NCBI RefSeq assembly: GCF_002968015.1
Contig: NZ_PUIP01000027.1
Coordinates: 1-64,000, forward strand
Length of the DNA: 64,000 bases
Direction: 5' to 3'
Origin: Massilia phosphatilytica
Lineage (GTDB): Bacteria; Pseudomonadota; Gammaproteobacteria; Burkholderiales; Burkholderiaceae_D
Positions 11,470 to 19,988 of the stretch are shown here, piece by piece. The notes beneath the pieces were generated by a model that made no database searches, was not told the DNA's origin, and worked only from the letters and a program-made list of their open reading frames with translations. Both the position numbers and the translations under genes were made by a program. Positions within the stretch are counted from its first letter, which is position 1. Every line of letters starts with the position of its first letter.

Positions 11470-11701
11470 GCCCTGAAATTCGGTGCCCTGAAATTCGGGG
11501 TCAGAGCACATTTTTCTTCGAATCCGGGGTCAGAGCACATTTCAGATCAATGTCCAAACGTACATTGTTCTCGACAGCCGCAGCGATATTGTCATGCAAA
11601 CGCGCGATCCGGTGGCGTTGAAACGGACGGGCTTGCCTAAAAGATCGTGCGCGAAAAAGTGCTCTGACCCCGAATTTTTGGGAAAACGTGCTCTGACCCC
11701 G
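11469..11701. repeat. array of GGGGTCAGAGCAC repeats, unit 2 (REP/MITE-like)
   Basis: Two forward copies of the 14-nt motif (11496-11509 and 11525-11538) and two reverse-complement copies (11659-11672 and 11688-11701) flank a core of about 120 bp. A 15-bp tandem duplication (11469-11483 and 11484-11498) touches the first copy, as a 16-bp one does in unit 1. The right ends of the two units are alike: A-run, motif, GAATTTTT, A-run, motif. The symmetric two-in, two-out layout suggests a small mobilised palindromic element. The core has no start codon or family similarity that I can recognise. It lies between the secA terminator and the 3' end of the MerR gene. Confidence 0.8.
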
Positions 11702-11717
11702 GTTTGGGGATATTGCC

Positions 11718-12728
11718 TCAGGTGCTCAACGCCTTGCGCAGCCACGCCAGCGTTGCGTCGCCGATGCCCGGCCCCATGCGCAGTATCGGTTCCGTTGCGG
11801 TGCCTTTGCGGAAGGCGTCGATGTCCTGCGGGTCGGTGCCGACCATGTCGTGGAACAGGGCCATCCATTGGCGTCCCAGGTCGCGCGCCCGCGGGCCCGT
11901 GCCTTCCGGATCGGCCTTGATCTCGGCCTGCACCTGTGCGATCAGGTCGGTCCACTCGTGGCCGCGGGTGGCGTAGTGGCGGCGCATGCGTTCGAGGACT
12001 TCCGGCCGCAGATACTTCGCCCACGTGTCGAATTTCAGTGCGCCGACGGCGGCCTTCACGTAGTCGAAAATCTGCGCCGGCATGCCGACGGCGTCCTTCT
12101 CGCGCTCGGCCATCGCGTTGAGCTTTGCCTGCAGCGCCGCATCGCCGCCCGTGTCGCGCTCGAACATCTGCAGCCAGCGCAGGGCGAACGCCTTGGCGGC
12201 GCCCGAGCTAGGGGGCACCTGCGATTCGATCAGGCCGCGCACCTGTTCGACCATCGCTTGCCATTGCGCCTGCGCGGCATCGCTGCGGACCATCGGCAGG
12301 CGCTCCAGTTCCTCCTTGGTGAAATAGCGTTCATATACATTGATCATGTCCATGGTGTTCTCCAGTGTGGTGAGCCACGTGGACAGGTCCGGCGCGCTGC
12401 CTTGCACGAGTTGGGTGCGCACGCGCAGCAGCTGGTCGCGCAGGCGCGTGGCTTCCGCCATGCGCACCTCGAGCGCTTCCAGCTGGCGGTCGACGATCGC
12501 CAGCGGCGAGCCGGCCGGACTGTCCAGTGTGAGACCGATGTCGGACAGGCTCAGGCCGAACGCGCGCAGGGCCTGGATGCGGTGCAGGCGGACCACGTCG
12601 TCGCGGTCGTAGAGCCGGTAGCCGGCATCGGAACGCGCCGAGGGACGGAGCAGGCCGATGCTGTCGTAGTGGTGCAGGGTGCGCACCGTCAGGTTGGCCA
12701 GGGCGGCCAGCTCTCCGACTTTCAGCAT
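11718..12728 (-). CDS. MerR family transcriptional regulator with TipAS-type effector domain
   Basis: DNA-binding activator/repressor. The 336-residue product begins MLKVGELAAL with the MerR helix-turn-helix (residues about 2-40, including LTVRTLHHYDSIGLLRPS) and GYRLYDRDDVVRLHRI, then a coiled-coil dimerisation helix (about 75-110). The C-terminal two-thirds is helical and resembles TipAS antibiotic-recognition domains (EELERLPMVRSDAAQAQWQAMVEQV). The start at 12728 was chosen over an upstream GTG/ATG because it begins exactly at the conserved HTH. A MerR-type promoter with palindrome stands 31-61 bp upstream, so it is probably autoregulated. The ligand is unknown. Confidence 0.88.
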   Translation of the reverse strand: MLKVGELAALANLTVRTLHHYDSIGLLRPSARSDAGYRLYDRDDVVRLHRIQALRAFGLSLSDIGLTLDSPAGSPLAIVDRQLEALEVRMAEATRLRDQLLRVRTQLVQGSAPDLSTWLTTLENTMDMINVYERYFTKEELERLPMVRSDAAQAQWQAMVEQVRGLIESQVPPSSGAAKAFALRWLQMFERDTGGDAALQAKLNAMAEREKDAVGMPAQIFDYVKAAVGALKFDTWAKYLRPEVLERMRRHYATRGHEWTDLIAQVQAEIKADPEGTGPRARDLGRQWMALFHDMVGTDPQDIDAFRKGTATEPILRMGPGIGDATLAWLRKALST

Positions 12729-12758
12729 CGTTTCGTCTCCGTTCTTCAGCGTGGAACC

Positions 12759-12789
12759 ATGGTCAGGCCTCACGTGACGTGAGGGTCAA
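12759..12789 (-). promoter_or_regulatory. MerR-type promoter with operator palindrome
   Basis: On the minus strand TTGACC (12789-12784) is followed by a 19-bp spacer and GACCAT (12764-12759). The spacer holds the inverted repeat CCTCACGT-N-ACGTGAGG (12768-12784). A 19-bp spacer with a dyad between -35 and -10 is the hallmark of promoters untwisted by MerR proteins. The adjacent TipAS-type MerR gene is the natural partner. The -35 box touches the 3' end of the upstream permease gene. Confidence 0.8.
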
Positions 12790-13847
12790 GCGGTATGCGC
12801 TTCACGCAACGCGCGCGCTTCGTGCCACAGGGTGACGAACAAGGTCATCACGACGGGCCCGACGAACAGCCCGATGAGGCCCAGCGTCTCGACGCCGCCG
12901 AGGATGCCCAGCAGGACGGCGACGAACGGCAGCTGCGTCGCATTGCCGATCATCGCCGGGCGCACGAAGTGGTCCGCGATGAACAGGATGATGGCGCCCC
13001 ACACGAGGATCCCGATCGCCGCGATCGTCGCGCCCTGGAACGCAAGCAGCGCTGCGGCGGCGCCGAAGGCGAGCGGGGCGCCGAACGGGATGATGGCGAG
13101 GATGCCCGTCGCGGCGGCCCACAGCACGGCCGACGGCAGCCCCGCGATCTGGTAGCCGATGCCCAGCAGGACGCCTTCCGCGAGGCCGACGAGCACGAGG
13201 CCGTTGACGGTGGCGCGCACGGCGACGGGTACCTTCAGCGAGAACAGCGTCCAGCGCGTCGTGCCGATCAGGTGGGCGCCGATGGCGTTCGTCTGGCGCT
13301 GCAGCGCGGCGCCGTCCTTGTAGAAGAAGAACAGGCAGAGGAAGGCGAACAGCATGTCGACGAGGCGGTGCATGACGCCGCTGCCGACCCGCTTGAGCAC
13401 TTCACTCGCGGTCTGCATGCGGCCGACGGAGCCGTCCTGCAGCAGGTGCGCGAGGCCGTGCGGCTGGCCGAGCGTGGCCAGCCACCAGTTGTAGATGGCG
13501 TCGCCGGCAAACGGGATGCGGTGCAGCCATTCCGGCGCCGCGAGGCCTTCCGTGTTGGCGCTCGCAAGCAGTTGCGCCAGCGCGGGCGCCTGGCGCGCGG
13601 CCTGCGTGACGCCCAGCGCGAGCGGCGTGATGAACACGATGGCGGCCACGATGGTGACGAGGGCCGCCGCGAGGAGGGTGCGTCCGCCCAGCGCCGTGCG
13701 GACACGGACGTACAGCGGCCACGTGGCGATGCACAGGATCGCGGCCCACAGCAGCGGCAGGATGAAGCGCTGCGTCACGAACAGGGCGCACAGGACGATC
13801 GCCAGCGAAAAGCCGGCGCTCATTACATCGCGTTGGTTGTCGGTCAT
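12786..13847 (-). CDS. AI-2E family transporter (PerM-like permease)
   Basis: Polytopic inner membrane protein. The 353-residue product has a hydrophobic N-terminal half-pair (ALFVTQRFILPLLWAAILCIATWPLYV, residues about 20-45, then another near 58-80), a long amphipathic middle, and several segments after residue 200 (GLVLVGLAEGVLLGIGYQIAGL, VLWAAATGILAIIPFGAPLAF), ending with a hydrophobic VGPVVMTLFVTLWHEAR. The IIPFGAPLAF region matches the family's conserved IPxxGP motif. Transport function in this family is varied and often not AI-2, so the substrate is left open. It is divergent from argJ and followed by the MerR gene. Confidence 0.85.
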   Translation of the reverse strand: MTDNQRDVMSAGFSLAIVLCALFVTQRFILPLLWAAILCIATWPLYVRVRTALGGRTLLAAALVTIVAAIVFITPLALGVTQAARQAPALAQLLASANTEGLAAPEWLHRIPFAGDAIYNWWLATLGQPHGLAHLLQDGSVGRMQTASEVLKRVGSGVMHRLVDMLFAFLCLFFFYKDGAALQRQTNAIGAHLIGTTRWTLFSLKVPVAVRATVNGLVLVGLAEGVLLGIGYQIAGLPSAVLWAAATGILAIIPFGAPLAFGAAAALLAFQGATIAAIGILVWGAIILFIADHFVRPAMIGNATQLPFVAVLLGILGGVETLGLIGLFVGPVVMTLFVTLWHEARALREAHTA

Positions 13848-13912
13848 TGCTCCTCCGGTGGATGGGTCATCTTACCAAAGCGTCATCGCCGGGTAAGTAG
13901 TGTTGCCGATTA

Positions 13913-13929
13913 TTAAGTGGCCGACTTAA
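13913..13929. promoter_or_regulatory. inverted repeat in the permease-argJ intergenic region
   Basis: TTAAGT (13913-13918), 5-bp spacer, ACTTAA (13924-13929). It stands between the divergent starts of the PerM-like gene (13847) and argJ (14021), upstream of a TACAAT box at 13978-13983 that could be the argJ -10. Candidate operator; no regulator can be named. Confidence 0.35.
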
Positions 13930-14020
13930 GCGTGTATTAACACCGGCCGCTCACCCGTGCATGTCGACCGCAGGCGGTACAATACCGGACCTTCTTTCCT
14001 TCTTAACATTAGAGAACGCC

Positions 14021-15259
14021 ATGGCCGTCAATTCCCCCCTGCCCGTCGCCGCCGAACTGAAACCCGTCGCCGGCATCGAACTCGGTTACGCCGAAGCCGG
14101 CATCAAGAAGCCGAACCGCAAGGATGTGCTGGTGATGAAGCTCGCCGAAGGGGCGACCGTCGCCGGCGTGTTCACCAAGAACCGCTTCTGCGCGGCGCCG
14201 GTCCAGGTGAGCAAGGCGAATCTGGAGGCAGTGAAGGGCGGCGCCAAGCCGATCCGCGCGCTGGTCGTCAACACGGGCAACGCGAACGCGGGTACCGGTG
14301 AACCGGGCCTGCAGAACGCGCAGGCCACGTGCGCCGAAGTGGCGCGCCTGCTGGGCCTCGACGCGCAGCAGGTGCTGCCGTTCTCCACCGGCGTGATCCT
14401 GGAGCCGCTGCCGGTGCAAAAGATCGTCGCCGGCCTGCCGGCCGCCATCGCGAACCTGAAGGCGGATAACTGGTTCAACGCGGCCGAAGCCATCATGACG
14501 ACGGACACGCAGCCGAAAGCGGCGTCGCTGACGACGACGATCGGCGGCCACGCCGTCACGATGACCGGCATCAGCAAGGGCGCCGGCATGATCAAGCCGA
14601 ACATGGCGACGATGCTGGGCTATCTCGCATTCGACGCGAAGGTCGCGCAGCCGGTGCTGGACGAACTGGTGAAGTACGCGGCCGACCGCTCGTTCAACAG
14701 CATCACCATCGACGGCGACACGTCGACCAACGATTCGTTCATCCTCGTCGCCACGGGCGCGGGTTCGCTCGTCGTCGATTCGACCGACAGCCCGGACTAC
14801 GCCGCGCTGCGCGACGCCGTCACCGGCATTTCGCGCCACCTCGCGCAGCAGATCATCCGCGACGGCGAAGGCGCCACCAAGTTCATCACGATCACGGTGG
14901 AGCAGGGCCGCGACATGGAGGAGTGCCGCAAGATCGCCTACGCCATCGCCCACTCGCCGCTCGTGAAGACTGCGTTCTTCGCATCCGACCCGAACCTTGG
15001 CCGCATCCTGGCCGCGATCGGCTACGCGGGCGTCGACGACCTGGATACCTCGAAGCTCGACCTGTACCTGGACGATGTCCTCGTCGCCAAGGCCGGCGGC
15101 CGCAATCCGGACTACAAGGAAGAGGATGGCCAGCGCGTGATGAAGAAGGCCGAGATCCTCGTGCGCGTCGTGCTCGCGCGCGGCGAGGCGGATGCCACCG
15201 TGTGGACCTGCGACCTGTCGCACGACTACGTCTCGATCAACGCCGACTATCGTTCCTGA
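14021..15259 (+). CDS. argJ: bifunctional glutamate N-acetyltransferase / amino-acid acetyltransferase
   Basis: Recycles the acetyl group from N-acetylornithine to glutamate in arginine synthesis and can also use acetyl-CoA. The 412-residue product carries the autoprocessing motif [15 protein letters not shown], in which the Thr after Ala becomes the N-terminal nucleophile of the beta chain, and KGAGMIKPN just before it. The C-terminus ends with the typical [13 protein letters not shown]. The start [22 protein letters not shown] was chosen over an in-frame ATG 20 codons upstream because AGAGAACGCC precedes it and homologues begin there. Downstream are the DUF815 ATPase and mutT. Confidence 0.95.
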   Translation: MAVNSPLPVAAELKPVAGIELGYAEAGIKKPNRKDVLVMKLAEGATVAGVFTKNRFCAAPVQVSKANLEAVKGGAKPIRALVVNTGNANAGTGEPGLQNAQATCAEVARLLGLDAQQVLPFSTGVILEPLPVQKIVAGLPAAIANLKADNWFNAAEAIMTTDTQPKAASLTTTIGGHAVTMTGISKGAGMIKPNMATMLGYLAFDAKVAQPVLDELVKYAADRSFNSITIDGDTSTNDSFILVATGAGSLVVDSTDSPDYAALRDAVTGISRHLAQQIIRDGEGATKFITITVEQGRDMEECRKIAYAIAHSPLVKTAFFASDPNLGRILAAIGYAGVDDLDTSKLDLYLDDVLVAKAGGRNPDYKEEDGQRVMKKAEILVRVVLARGEADATVWTCDLSHDYVSINADYRS

Positions 15260-15263
15260 GCCG

Positions 15264-16169
15264 ATGAACCAGCTGGAGAATTTCCTGCACCGCGCCGAGA
15301 CCCTGCTGGCGCGCGTGGAGGCATTGCTGCCGCCCGCCGCGCCGCGCGACCCGGATTTCCGCCACGGCTACGCCTACCGCTGGCGCAAGCGCCCGGGCGC
15401 GGGCAACGTCAAGTACCTGCAACCGGTGAATCACGCGTCGAGCATCCGCCTGGACGACCTGCAGCACATCGGTCCGCAGAAAGAGCAGATCGAGCAGAAC
15501 ACGCGCCAGTTCGTGACGAAGCGCCCCGCCAACAACGTGCTGCTGACGGGCGCGCGCGGCACGGGTAAATCGTCGCTGATCAAGGCGTGCCTGAACCAGT
15601 TCGCGCCGCAGGGCCTGCGCCTGATCGAAGTGGACAAGGCCGACCTGGCCGACCTGCCGGACATCGTCGACCTCGTCGCGGACCGGCCGGAGCGCTTCGT
15701 GATCTTTTGCGACGACCTCAGTTTCGAAGAGGGCGAAGCGGGCTACAAGGCGCTGAAGGTGGCGCTGGACGGCAGCATCGCGGCGCAGTCGGACAATGTG
15801 CTGATCTACGCGACGTCGAACCGCCGTCACCTGATGCCGGAAAAATTCTCGGACAACGACGGCTACAAGCATGTGGCCGACGACGACCTGCACCCGGCCG
15901 AGACGGTCGAGGAAAAGATCTCGCTGTCCGAGCGCTTCGGGCTGTGGCTGTCGTTCTATCCGTTCCGGCAGGACGACTACCTGGACATCGTCGGCCACTG
16001 GCTGGCGAGCTTCGGCTGCACGCCGGAGCAGATCGCGTCCGCACGCGGCGACGCGCTGCGCTGGGCGCTGGGCCGCGGCTCGCGCTCGGGCCGCGTGGCA
16101 TGGCAGTTCGCGAAGGACTACGCGGGCAAGCTGCCGCCTGCCCCGGTGCAGGAACAGGTCGATGTCTAA
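15264..16169 (+). CDS. DUF815-type ATP-binding protein
   Basis: Predicted AAA-type ATPase of unknown role, usually found next to argJ and mutT in betaproteobacteria. The 301-residue product has Walker A GARGTGKSS at about residues 94-102, a Walker B-like FCDDLSFEEGE near residue 148, and sensor-like ATSNRRHLMPEKFSDN near residue 185. The start ATG at 15264 lies 4 bp after the argJ stop. The 3' end overlaps the mutT start by 8 bp, so argJ, this gene and mutT are almost certainly one transcript. Cytoplasmic, no membrane segment. Confidence 0.88.
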   Translation: MNQLENFLHRAETLLARVEALLPPAAPRDPDFRHGYAYRWRKRPGAGNVKYLQPVNHASSIRLDDLQHIGPQKEQIEQNTRQFVTKRPANNVLLTGARGTGKSSLIKACLNQFAPQGLRLIEVDKADLADLPDIVDLVADRPERFVIFCDDLSFEEGEAGYKALKVALDGSIAAQSDNVLIYATSNRRHLMPEKFSDNDGYKHVADDDLHPAETVEEKISLSERFGLWLSFYPFRQDDYLDIVGHWLASFGCTPEQIASARGDALRWALGRGSRSGRVAWQFAKDYAGKLPPAPVQEQVDV

Positions 16170-16575
16170 GAAGCCGGTGGATGTGGCGGTGGGCGTGCTG
16201 ATGCGCCCGAATGGCGACGTGCTGCTCGGCCAGCGCCCCGACGGCAAGCCGTACGCCGGCTACTGGGAGTTCCCCGGCGGGAAGGTCGAGCCCGGGGAAG
16301 ACATCTTCCACGCGCTGCAGCGCGAATTCGTCGAGGAACTGGGCGTGCGGGTGATCTCGGCCGAGCCCTGGTGCTGCGTCGAACACGTGTACGAACACGC
16401 GCACGTGCGCCTGTACTTCTACATCAGCCGCGAGTGGGAAGGCGAGCCGCAAAGCCTGGAAGGCCAGGCGTTCGCGTGGCAGGGCGCGTATGCCGTCAGT
16501 CCTCTGCTACCGGCGACGATTCCGTTGCTCGAGTGGCTGGATCAGGTGCGGTTCGCGGGGCGTTCCGGCGCCTGA
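16162..16575 (+). CDS. mutT: Nudix hydrolase (MutT-type 8-oxo-dGTP diphosphatase)
   Basis: Cleans 8-oxo-dGTP from the nucleotide pool; the short length (137 aa) and N-terminus fit MutT. The Nudix box runs from GGKVEPGED to REFVEELGV at about residues 36-59 with all conserved Gly and Glu residues. WEFPGGK just before it is typical of MutT. The ATG at 16162 overlaps the end of the upstream ATPase gene by 8 bp. Other Nudix substrates cannot be excluded from sequence. The gene is convergent with yacG, with a 175-bp gap. Confidence 0.88.
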   Translation: MSKKPVDVAVGVLMRPNGDVLLGQRPDGKPYAGYWEFPGGKVEPGEDIFHALQREFVEELGVRVISAEPWCCVEHVYEHAHVRLYFYISREWEGEPQSLEGQAFAWQGAYAVSPLLPATIPLLEWLDQVRFAGRSGA

Positions 16576-16584
16576 TCTGCTCCG

Positions 16585-16740
16585 TTATCGTCCAGGGCAG
16601 GGCAGGTCGCACGGCCCGTCGCAAAAGCCCCGCTGGTATTTCAGCCGAGGATGCCGCGGCGGCGGCGGCGCTTCGCGCAGGCGCGCGCGCGCGTGACCGC
16701 GCAGGTCGAAGCGGATGGCGGCCAGCGCCAGTGCGATGGC
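16585..16740 (-). other. possible small ORF without a standard start codon
   Basis: Between mutT and yacG the minus strand is open for 51 codons before TAA at 16587-16585. Codons are strongly GC at the third position, like the real genes around it. The peptide ends in a cysteine-rich tail with CDGPCDLPCPGR and has a proline run. No ATG, GTG or TTG in this frame gives a full product; only CTG, ATC or ATT are available. It may be a small gene with a rare start, a damaged gene, or chance. Function unknown. Confidence 0.3.
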
Positions 16741-16750
16741 ACGTGAATGC

Positions 16751-16933
16751 TTATTCCTTCGAGACGGAATCGTCGTCGGTGTCGCCCGGCGGCGCGCCGG
16801 GAATGGTGTACTTCTCTTCGGCCCAGGCGCCCAGGTCGATTTGCTTGCAGCGGTCGGAACAGAATGGACGGAATTTGTTTTCCGGCGTCCATTCGACCTT
16901 CTTGCCGCAGGTGGGGCAGGATACGACGGTCAT
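16751..16933 (-). CDS. yacG: DNA gyrase inhibitor YacG
   Basis: Small zinc protein that binds GyrB and blocks gyrase activity. The 60-residue product has the four zinc cysteines as CPTCG (residues 6-9) and [19 protein letters not shown] (Cys near residues 24 and 28), an almost invariant family motif, followed by an acidic tail [11 protein letters not shown]. Length is typical (about 60-65 aa). It lies downstream of zapD and coaE on the same strand; yacG-zapD-coaE-pilD is a conserved run in gamma- and betaproteobacteria. Confidence 0.93.
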   Translation of the reverse strand: MTVVSCPTCGKKVEWTPENKFRPFCSDRCKQIDLGAWAEEKYTIPGAPPGDTDDDSVSKE

Positions 16934-16958
16934 GGTGTGCTTCTAAAAATTCAAAAAA

Positions 16959-17714
16959 TCAGAAATTGCAGAGCGTAAGCTCGAACGGGACATCTTCTTC
17001 CAACGGCTTCGGTTTCAGGTCGCCGCCCTGGGTCGTGAAGCGTACCCACAGCATGTACTTGTTGGCGGAGATTTCCGGGATCGCGCCGATGGACTCGTCC
17101 AGCGACAGGCGCAGCATCTGGTACACCTTACCTTGCAGCATCTGCTGGTAGCTGCCGGACGACGCGATCATCTTGACGGGGCCGCCGGAATTGCGCAGCA
17201 GGCGCAGCACGAGGGCCAGCGCCTCGAACAGCGGGGCCAGCGGGGCGAACCAGTTCATGATGTCGGCGTAGCGCTGTTCGGTCGGGCGCCGCTGCCACGC
17301 GTGGTAGGACGGCAGGTCGAATTCGCAGGCGCCGCCGGGGATGATCGTGCGGCCGCGGATGCTCATCAGCCATTCGTTGTCGCGCACGTTCTGGCCCGTC
17401 TTGCCCTGGGCGTTGACGAGGGCGTTGCTGACCGTGTCGAGCTCGGCCAGCACGGCGTCGAGCATGTCCTTGGCGACGGCCGGGTTGCTGCGGTAGCCCA
17501 GCAGGCTTTGCTTCTGGCGCTCCAGCTCCTGCAGCAGGTCGGACTTGAGGTCCGCGCGGCCCGCCACTTCCAGCATGTCGAAGATCGTCGCGAGCGCGAC
17601 ATGGTGCTGCAGAGGATGTTCCTGGGCTACAAAGAATTTGAACTTCTCGTACAGGTCCTCCAGCCGCAACAACGTGCGAATCCGCTCGTTGAATGGGTAC
17701 TCATAGACGATCAA
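16959..17714 (-). CDS. zapD: cell division protein ZapD
   Basis: Z-ring-associated protein that bundles FtsZ by binding its C-terminal peptide. The 251-residue product (E. coli 247) begins with the family N-terminus IVYEYPFNERIRTLLRLEDLYEKF and contains the conserved GGACEFDLPSYHAW stretch around residue 140. The chosen start is TTG at 17714, placed by that N-terminus, with AGAGGA about ten bases upstream. A longer frame reaching 17888 overlaps coaE and has no family similarity. It lies between coaE and yacG on the minus strand. It partners the FtsZ encoded 13 kb away in this window. Confidence 0.92.
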   Translation of the reverse strand: MIVYEYPFNERIRTLLRLEDLYEKFKFFVAQEHPLQHHVALATIFDMLEVAGRADLKSDLLQELERQKQSLLGYRSNPAVAKDMLDAVLAELDTVSNALVNAQGKTGQNVRDNEWLMSIRGRTIIPGGACEFDLPSYHAWQRRPTEQRYADIMNWFAPLAPLFEALALVLRLLRNSGGPVKMIASSGSYQQMLQGKVYQMLRLSLDESIGAIPEISANKYMLWVRFTTQGGDLKPKPLEEDVPFELTLCNF

Positions 17715-17787
17715 AATGTCATTCCTCTCATTCCTCTGAATGTAGGCTGGCGTGTAAGCCTGTGATTCTGAACCATGATGCACAAAA

Positions 17788-18429
17788 TTACAAACGCTGG
17801 CTTGGCTGCTCTGCCATTCTTGCCGCTTCGTCAAGATAAAAGCGGTGCAGGCGTTCCACTTGCGGCAACAGGGCGTCGATGCCGGCATCGTTCAGGATCA
17901 CGTCGTCCGCTTCTTCCAGCCGGCGCGCCCGCGTCACCTGGGCCGCCATGATGGCACGTACCTGTTCTTCCGTCAGGCCGTTGCGTGCCATCACGCGTGC
18001 GACCTGCGTTTCTTCGGAACAGTCGATCGCGAGCACGCGCGCGACGCGCTCGCGCCACGTACCCGATTCGATCAGCAGCGGCACGGCGAAGATCGTGTAA
18101 GGACCGCCCGCGAGCAGGGCGGCGGCGGCCGTCGCTTCGCGGATGCGCGGGTGCAGGATGCCTTCGAGGCGGGCGCGCGCGGACGGGTCGGAGAACACGA
18201 GGGCGCGCATCTTCGCGCGGTCGAGGGCGCCGTCCGGCGTGGCATAGTCGGGACCGAATGCGTCGATCAGCGCGGGCATCGCGGCGCCGTGCGGGGCCGT
18301 GAGGCCGTGGGCGATCCGGTCGGTGTCGATGACGGCGGCGCCGCGCGCGGCGAACAGGTCGGCCACGGTCGTCTTGCCGCAGCCGATGCCGCCGGTGAGC
18401 CCAACCGCAAAACGGGAAGATGTCTCCAT
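17788..18429 (-). CDS. coaE: dephospho-CoA kinase
   Basis: Last enzyme of coenzyme A synthesis: phosphorylates the 3'-OH of dephospho-CoA with ATP. The 213-residue product has the P-loop GGIGCGKTT at residues 14-22, the conserved VIDTDRIAH near residue 34, and the lid segment around RMKAL and [12 protein letters not shown]. Length is typical. It is 25 bp downstream of pilD and 73 bp upstream of zapD, all on the minus strand, as in many proteobacteria. Confidence 0.95.
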   Translation of the reverse strand: METSSRFAVGLTGGIGCGKTTVADLFAARGAAVIDTDRIAHGLTAPHGAAMPALIDAFGPDYATPDGALDRAKMRALVFSDPSARARLEGILHPRIREATAAAALLAGGPYTIFAVPLLIESGTWRERVARVLAIDCSEETQVARVMARNGLTEEQVRAIMAAQVTRARRLEEADDVILNDAGIDALLPQVERLHRFYLDEAARMAEQPSQRL

Positions 18430-18454
18430 GCGATCCTAGGGCCCGGCCACGAGG

Positions 18455-19318
18455 CTAGACCAAGAAACCCTGCGCGTAGCGGGTGAGTGGTATTCCGTAC
18501 AAGAGTGCGATCATACCAGCCGCCGCGAGATACGGTCCGAACGGGATCGGATTATTGCGGTCGCGCCGCGCGAACAGGATCAGCGAGATGCCGACGATGG
18601 CGCCGACGACGGACGACAGGATGACGATGGTCGGCAGCATCGTCCAGCCCATCCACGCCCCCAGCGCGGCGAGCAGCTTGAAGTCGCCGTAGCCCATGCC
18701 TTCCTTGCCGGTGGCGAGCTTGAACAGCCAGTACACGGCCCACAGCGCCATGTAGCCGGCCATGGCGCCGATCACGGCGTCGCGCAGCGGGACGATGGTG
18801 CCGTTCAGGTTGACGAGCAGGCCCAGCCACAAGAGCGGGTACGTGAGGTCGTCCGGCAACGTCTTCGTGTCGTAGTCGATCAAGGTCATCGCGATCAGGA
18901 AGTACGCGAACGCGAGGCTCGCGAGGCCCAGCCAGCCGCTGCCGAAATGCCAGACCAGCACCGCCGACAGCAGGCCCGTGACGGCTTCCACGATCGGATA
19001 GCGGGGAGAAATCGGCGCCTTGCAGGCGCTGCATTTCCCGCGCAGGAACAGCCAGCTGACGATGGGGATGTTTTCCAGCGCCGTGATCTGGTGGCCGCAG
19101 TGCGGACAGGCGGAGCGGGGCACCATCAGGTTGAAGCGGTCGGGGTGCGGCAGGTCCTTGCCGGCTTCGTGCGCGATGTAGTTGTCGAGTTCGTGCTGCG
19201 CCATCACGGGCAGGCGGTACACGACCACGTTCAGGAAGCTGCCGATCAACAGGCCGAACAGAAGGGCGGCGAGGGTCGCGGCGAGGGTCGCCGGGGCGGC
19301 GAAGAGCAGGGTTTCCAT
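18455..19318 (-). CDS. pilD: prepilin peptidase / N-methyltransferase
   Basis: Inner membrane aspartyl protease that cuts the leader from type IV prepilins and N-methylates the new N-terminus. The 287-residue product has the cytoplasmic zinc cysteines CPHCG and CSACK (about residues 72-100), the two catalytic aspartate sites (DYDTKTLPDDL near residue 149 and GYGDFKLL near 211) and about eight hydrophobic segments. It lies upstream of coaE on the same strand. pilB and pilC, its usual direct neighbours, are about 9.7 kb away. Confidence 0.95.
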   Translation of the reverse strand: METLLFAAPATLAATLAALLFGLLIGSFLNVVVYRLPVMAQHELDNYIAHEAGKDLPHPDRFNLMVPRSACPHCGHQITALENIPIVSWLFLRGKCSACKAPISPRYPIVEAVTGLLSAVLVWHFGSGWLGLASLAFAYFLIAMTLIDYDTKTLPDDLTYPLLWLGLLVNLNGTIVPLRDAVIGAMAGYMALWAVYWLFKLATGKEGMGYGDFKLLAALGAWMGWTMLPTIVILSSVVGAIVGISLILFARRDRNNPIPFGPYLAAAGMIALLYGIPLTRYAQGFLV

Positions 19319-19514
19319 GAGTAGGATGATCCGATGGGTGGCTGATTCCGTGGATCAACTATTCTAGGGGTTTTCCCGCTGTTTGGGCAGCGTGGTGAGG
19401 CGTCCCCGCCACGTGTGGCGTCGCTGGCCCTATCCGTTCTGTGGTTTGACGGTGTACATACGCCCGCTAGACTGGGCTGGCATTGCCGTCCTGTCCACAT
19501 ACGAAAGGAACATC

Positions 19515-19973
19515 ATGAACACCAAGCACTGCATGGGTATTGCCTTCGCCGCGCTGCTGCCTCTCGGCGCGGCCCATGGCGCCGCTTCGGCGCCCCAGAA
19601 GGAAGTGGTCGCGAGCAAGGACGCGCCGGCCGCGGTAGGTCCGTATTCGCAGGCGATACGATCCGGCAGCATGGTGTTCCTGGCGGGACAGATTCCCATC
19701 GATCCGAAGACGGGACAGACCAATACCGGCACGATCGAGGAACAGACGGCGCAGGTGTTCGAGAACCTGAAGGCGGTCCTGGCCGCCGCCGGGATGACGC
19801 TCGATAACGTCGTCTCGACGACCGTCTACGTGAAGGACCTGAACGACTTCGCGAAGCTGAACACCGTCTACGCGACGTATTTCAAGGACAAGCCGCCGGC
19901 CCGGGCCACCGTGCAGGTCCAGCGCCTGCCGAAGGACGCCGCGGTGGAGATCTCGGCCATCGCCGTCCACTGA
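19515..19973 (+). CDS. RidA family protein with signal peptide
   Basis: RidA proteins hydrolyse reactive enamine/imine intermediates. The domain here starts at [18 protein letters not shown], with the conserved [14 protein letters not shown] and the late [21 protein letters not shown] stretch, whose Arg binds the substrate carboxylate. Unlike cytosolic RidA (about 128 aa), this 152-residue protein begins with a clear Sec signal peptide ([23 protein letters not shown]), so it should act in the periplasm. The start follows AAGGAA. The gene is convergent with the GGDEF/EAL gene, 15 bp apart, and divergent from pilD. Confidence 0.85.
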   Translation: MNTKHCMGIAFAALLPLGAAHGAASAPQKEVVASKDAPAAVGPYSQAIRSGSMVFLAGQIPIDPKTGQTNTGTIEEQTAQVFENLKAVLAAAGMTLDNVVSTTVYVKDLNDFAKLNTVYATYFKDKPPARATVQVQRLPKDAAVEISAIAVH

Positions 19974-19988
19974 CGTCCTGGCGCGCGT

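Noticed and set aside
16959-17888. Longer 309-aa form of ZapD
   Set aside because: The extension overlaps coaE out of frame; the TTG at 17714 fits the conserved N-terminus.
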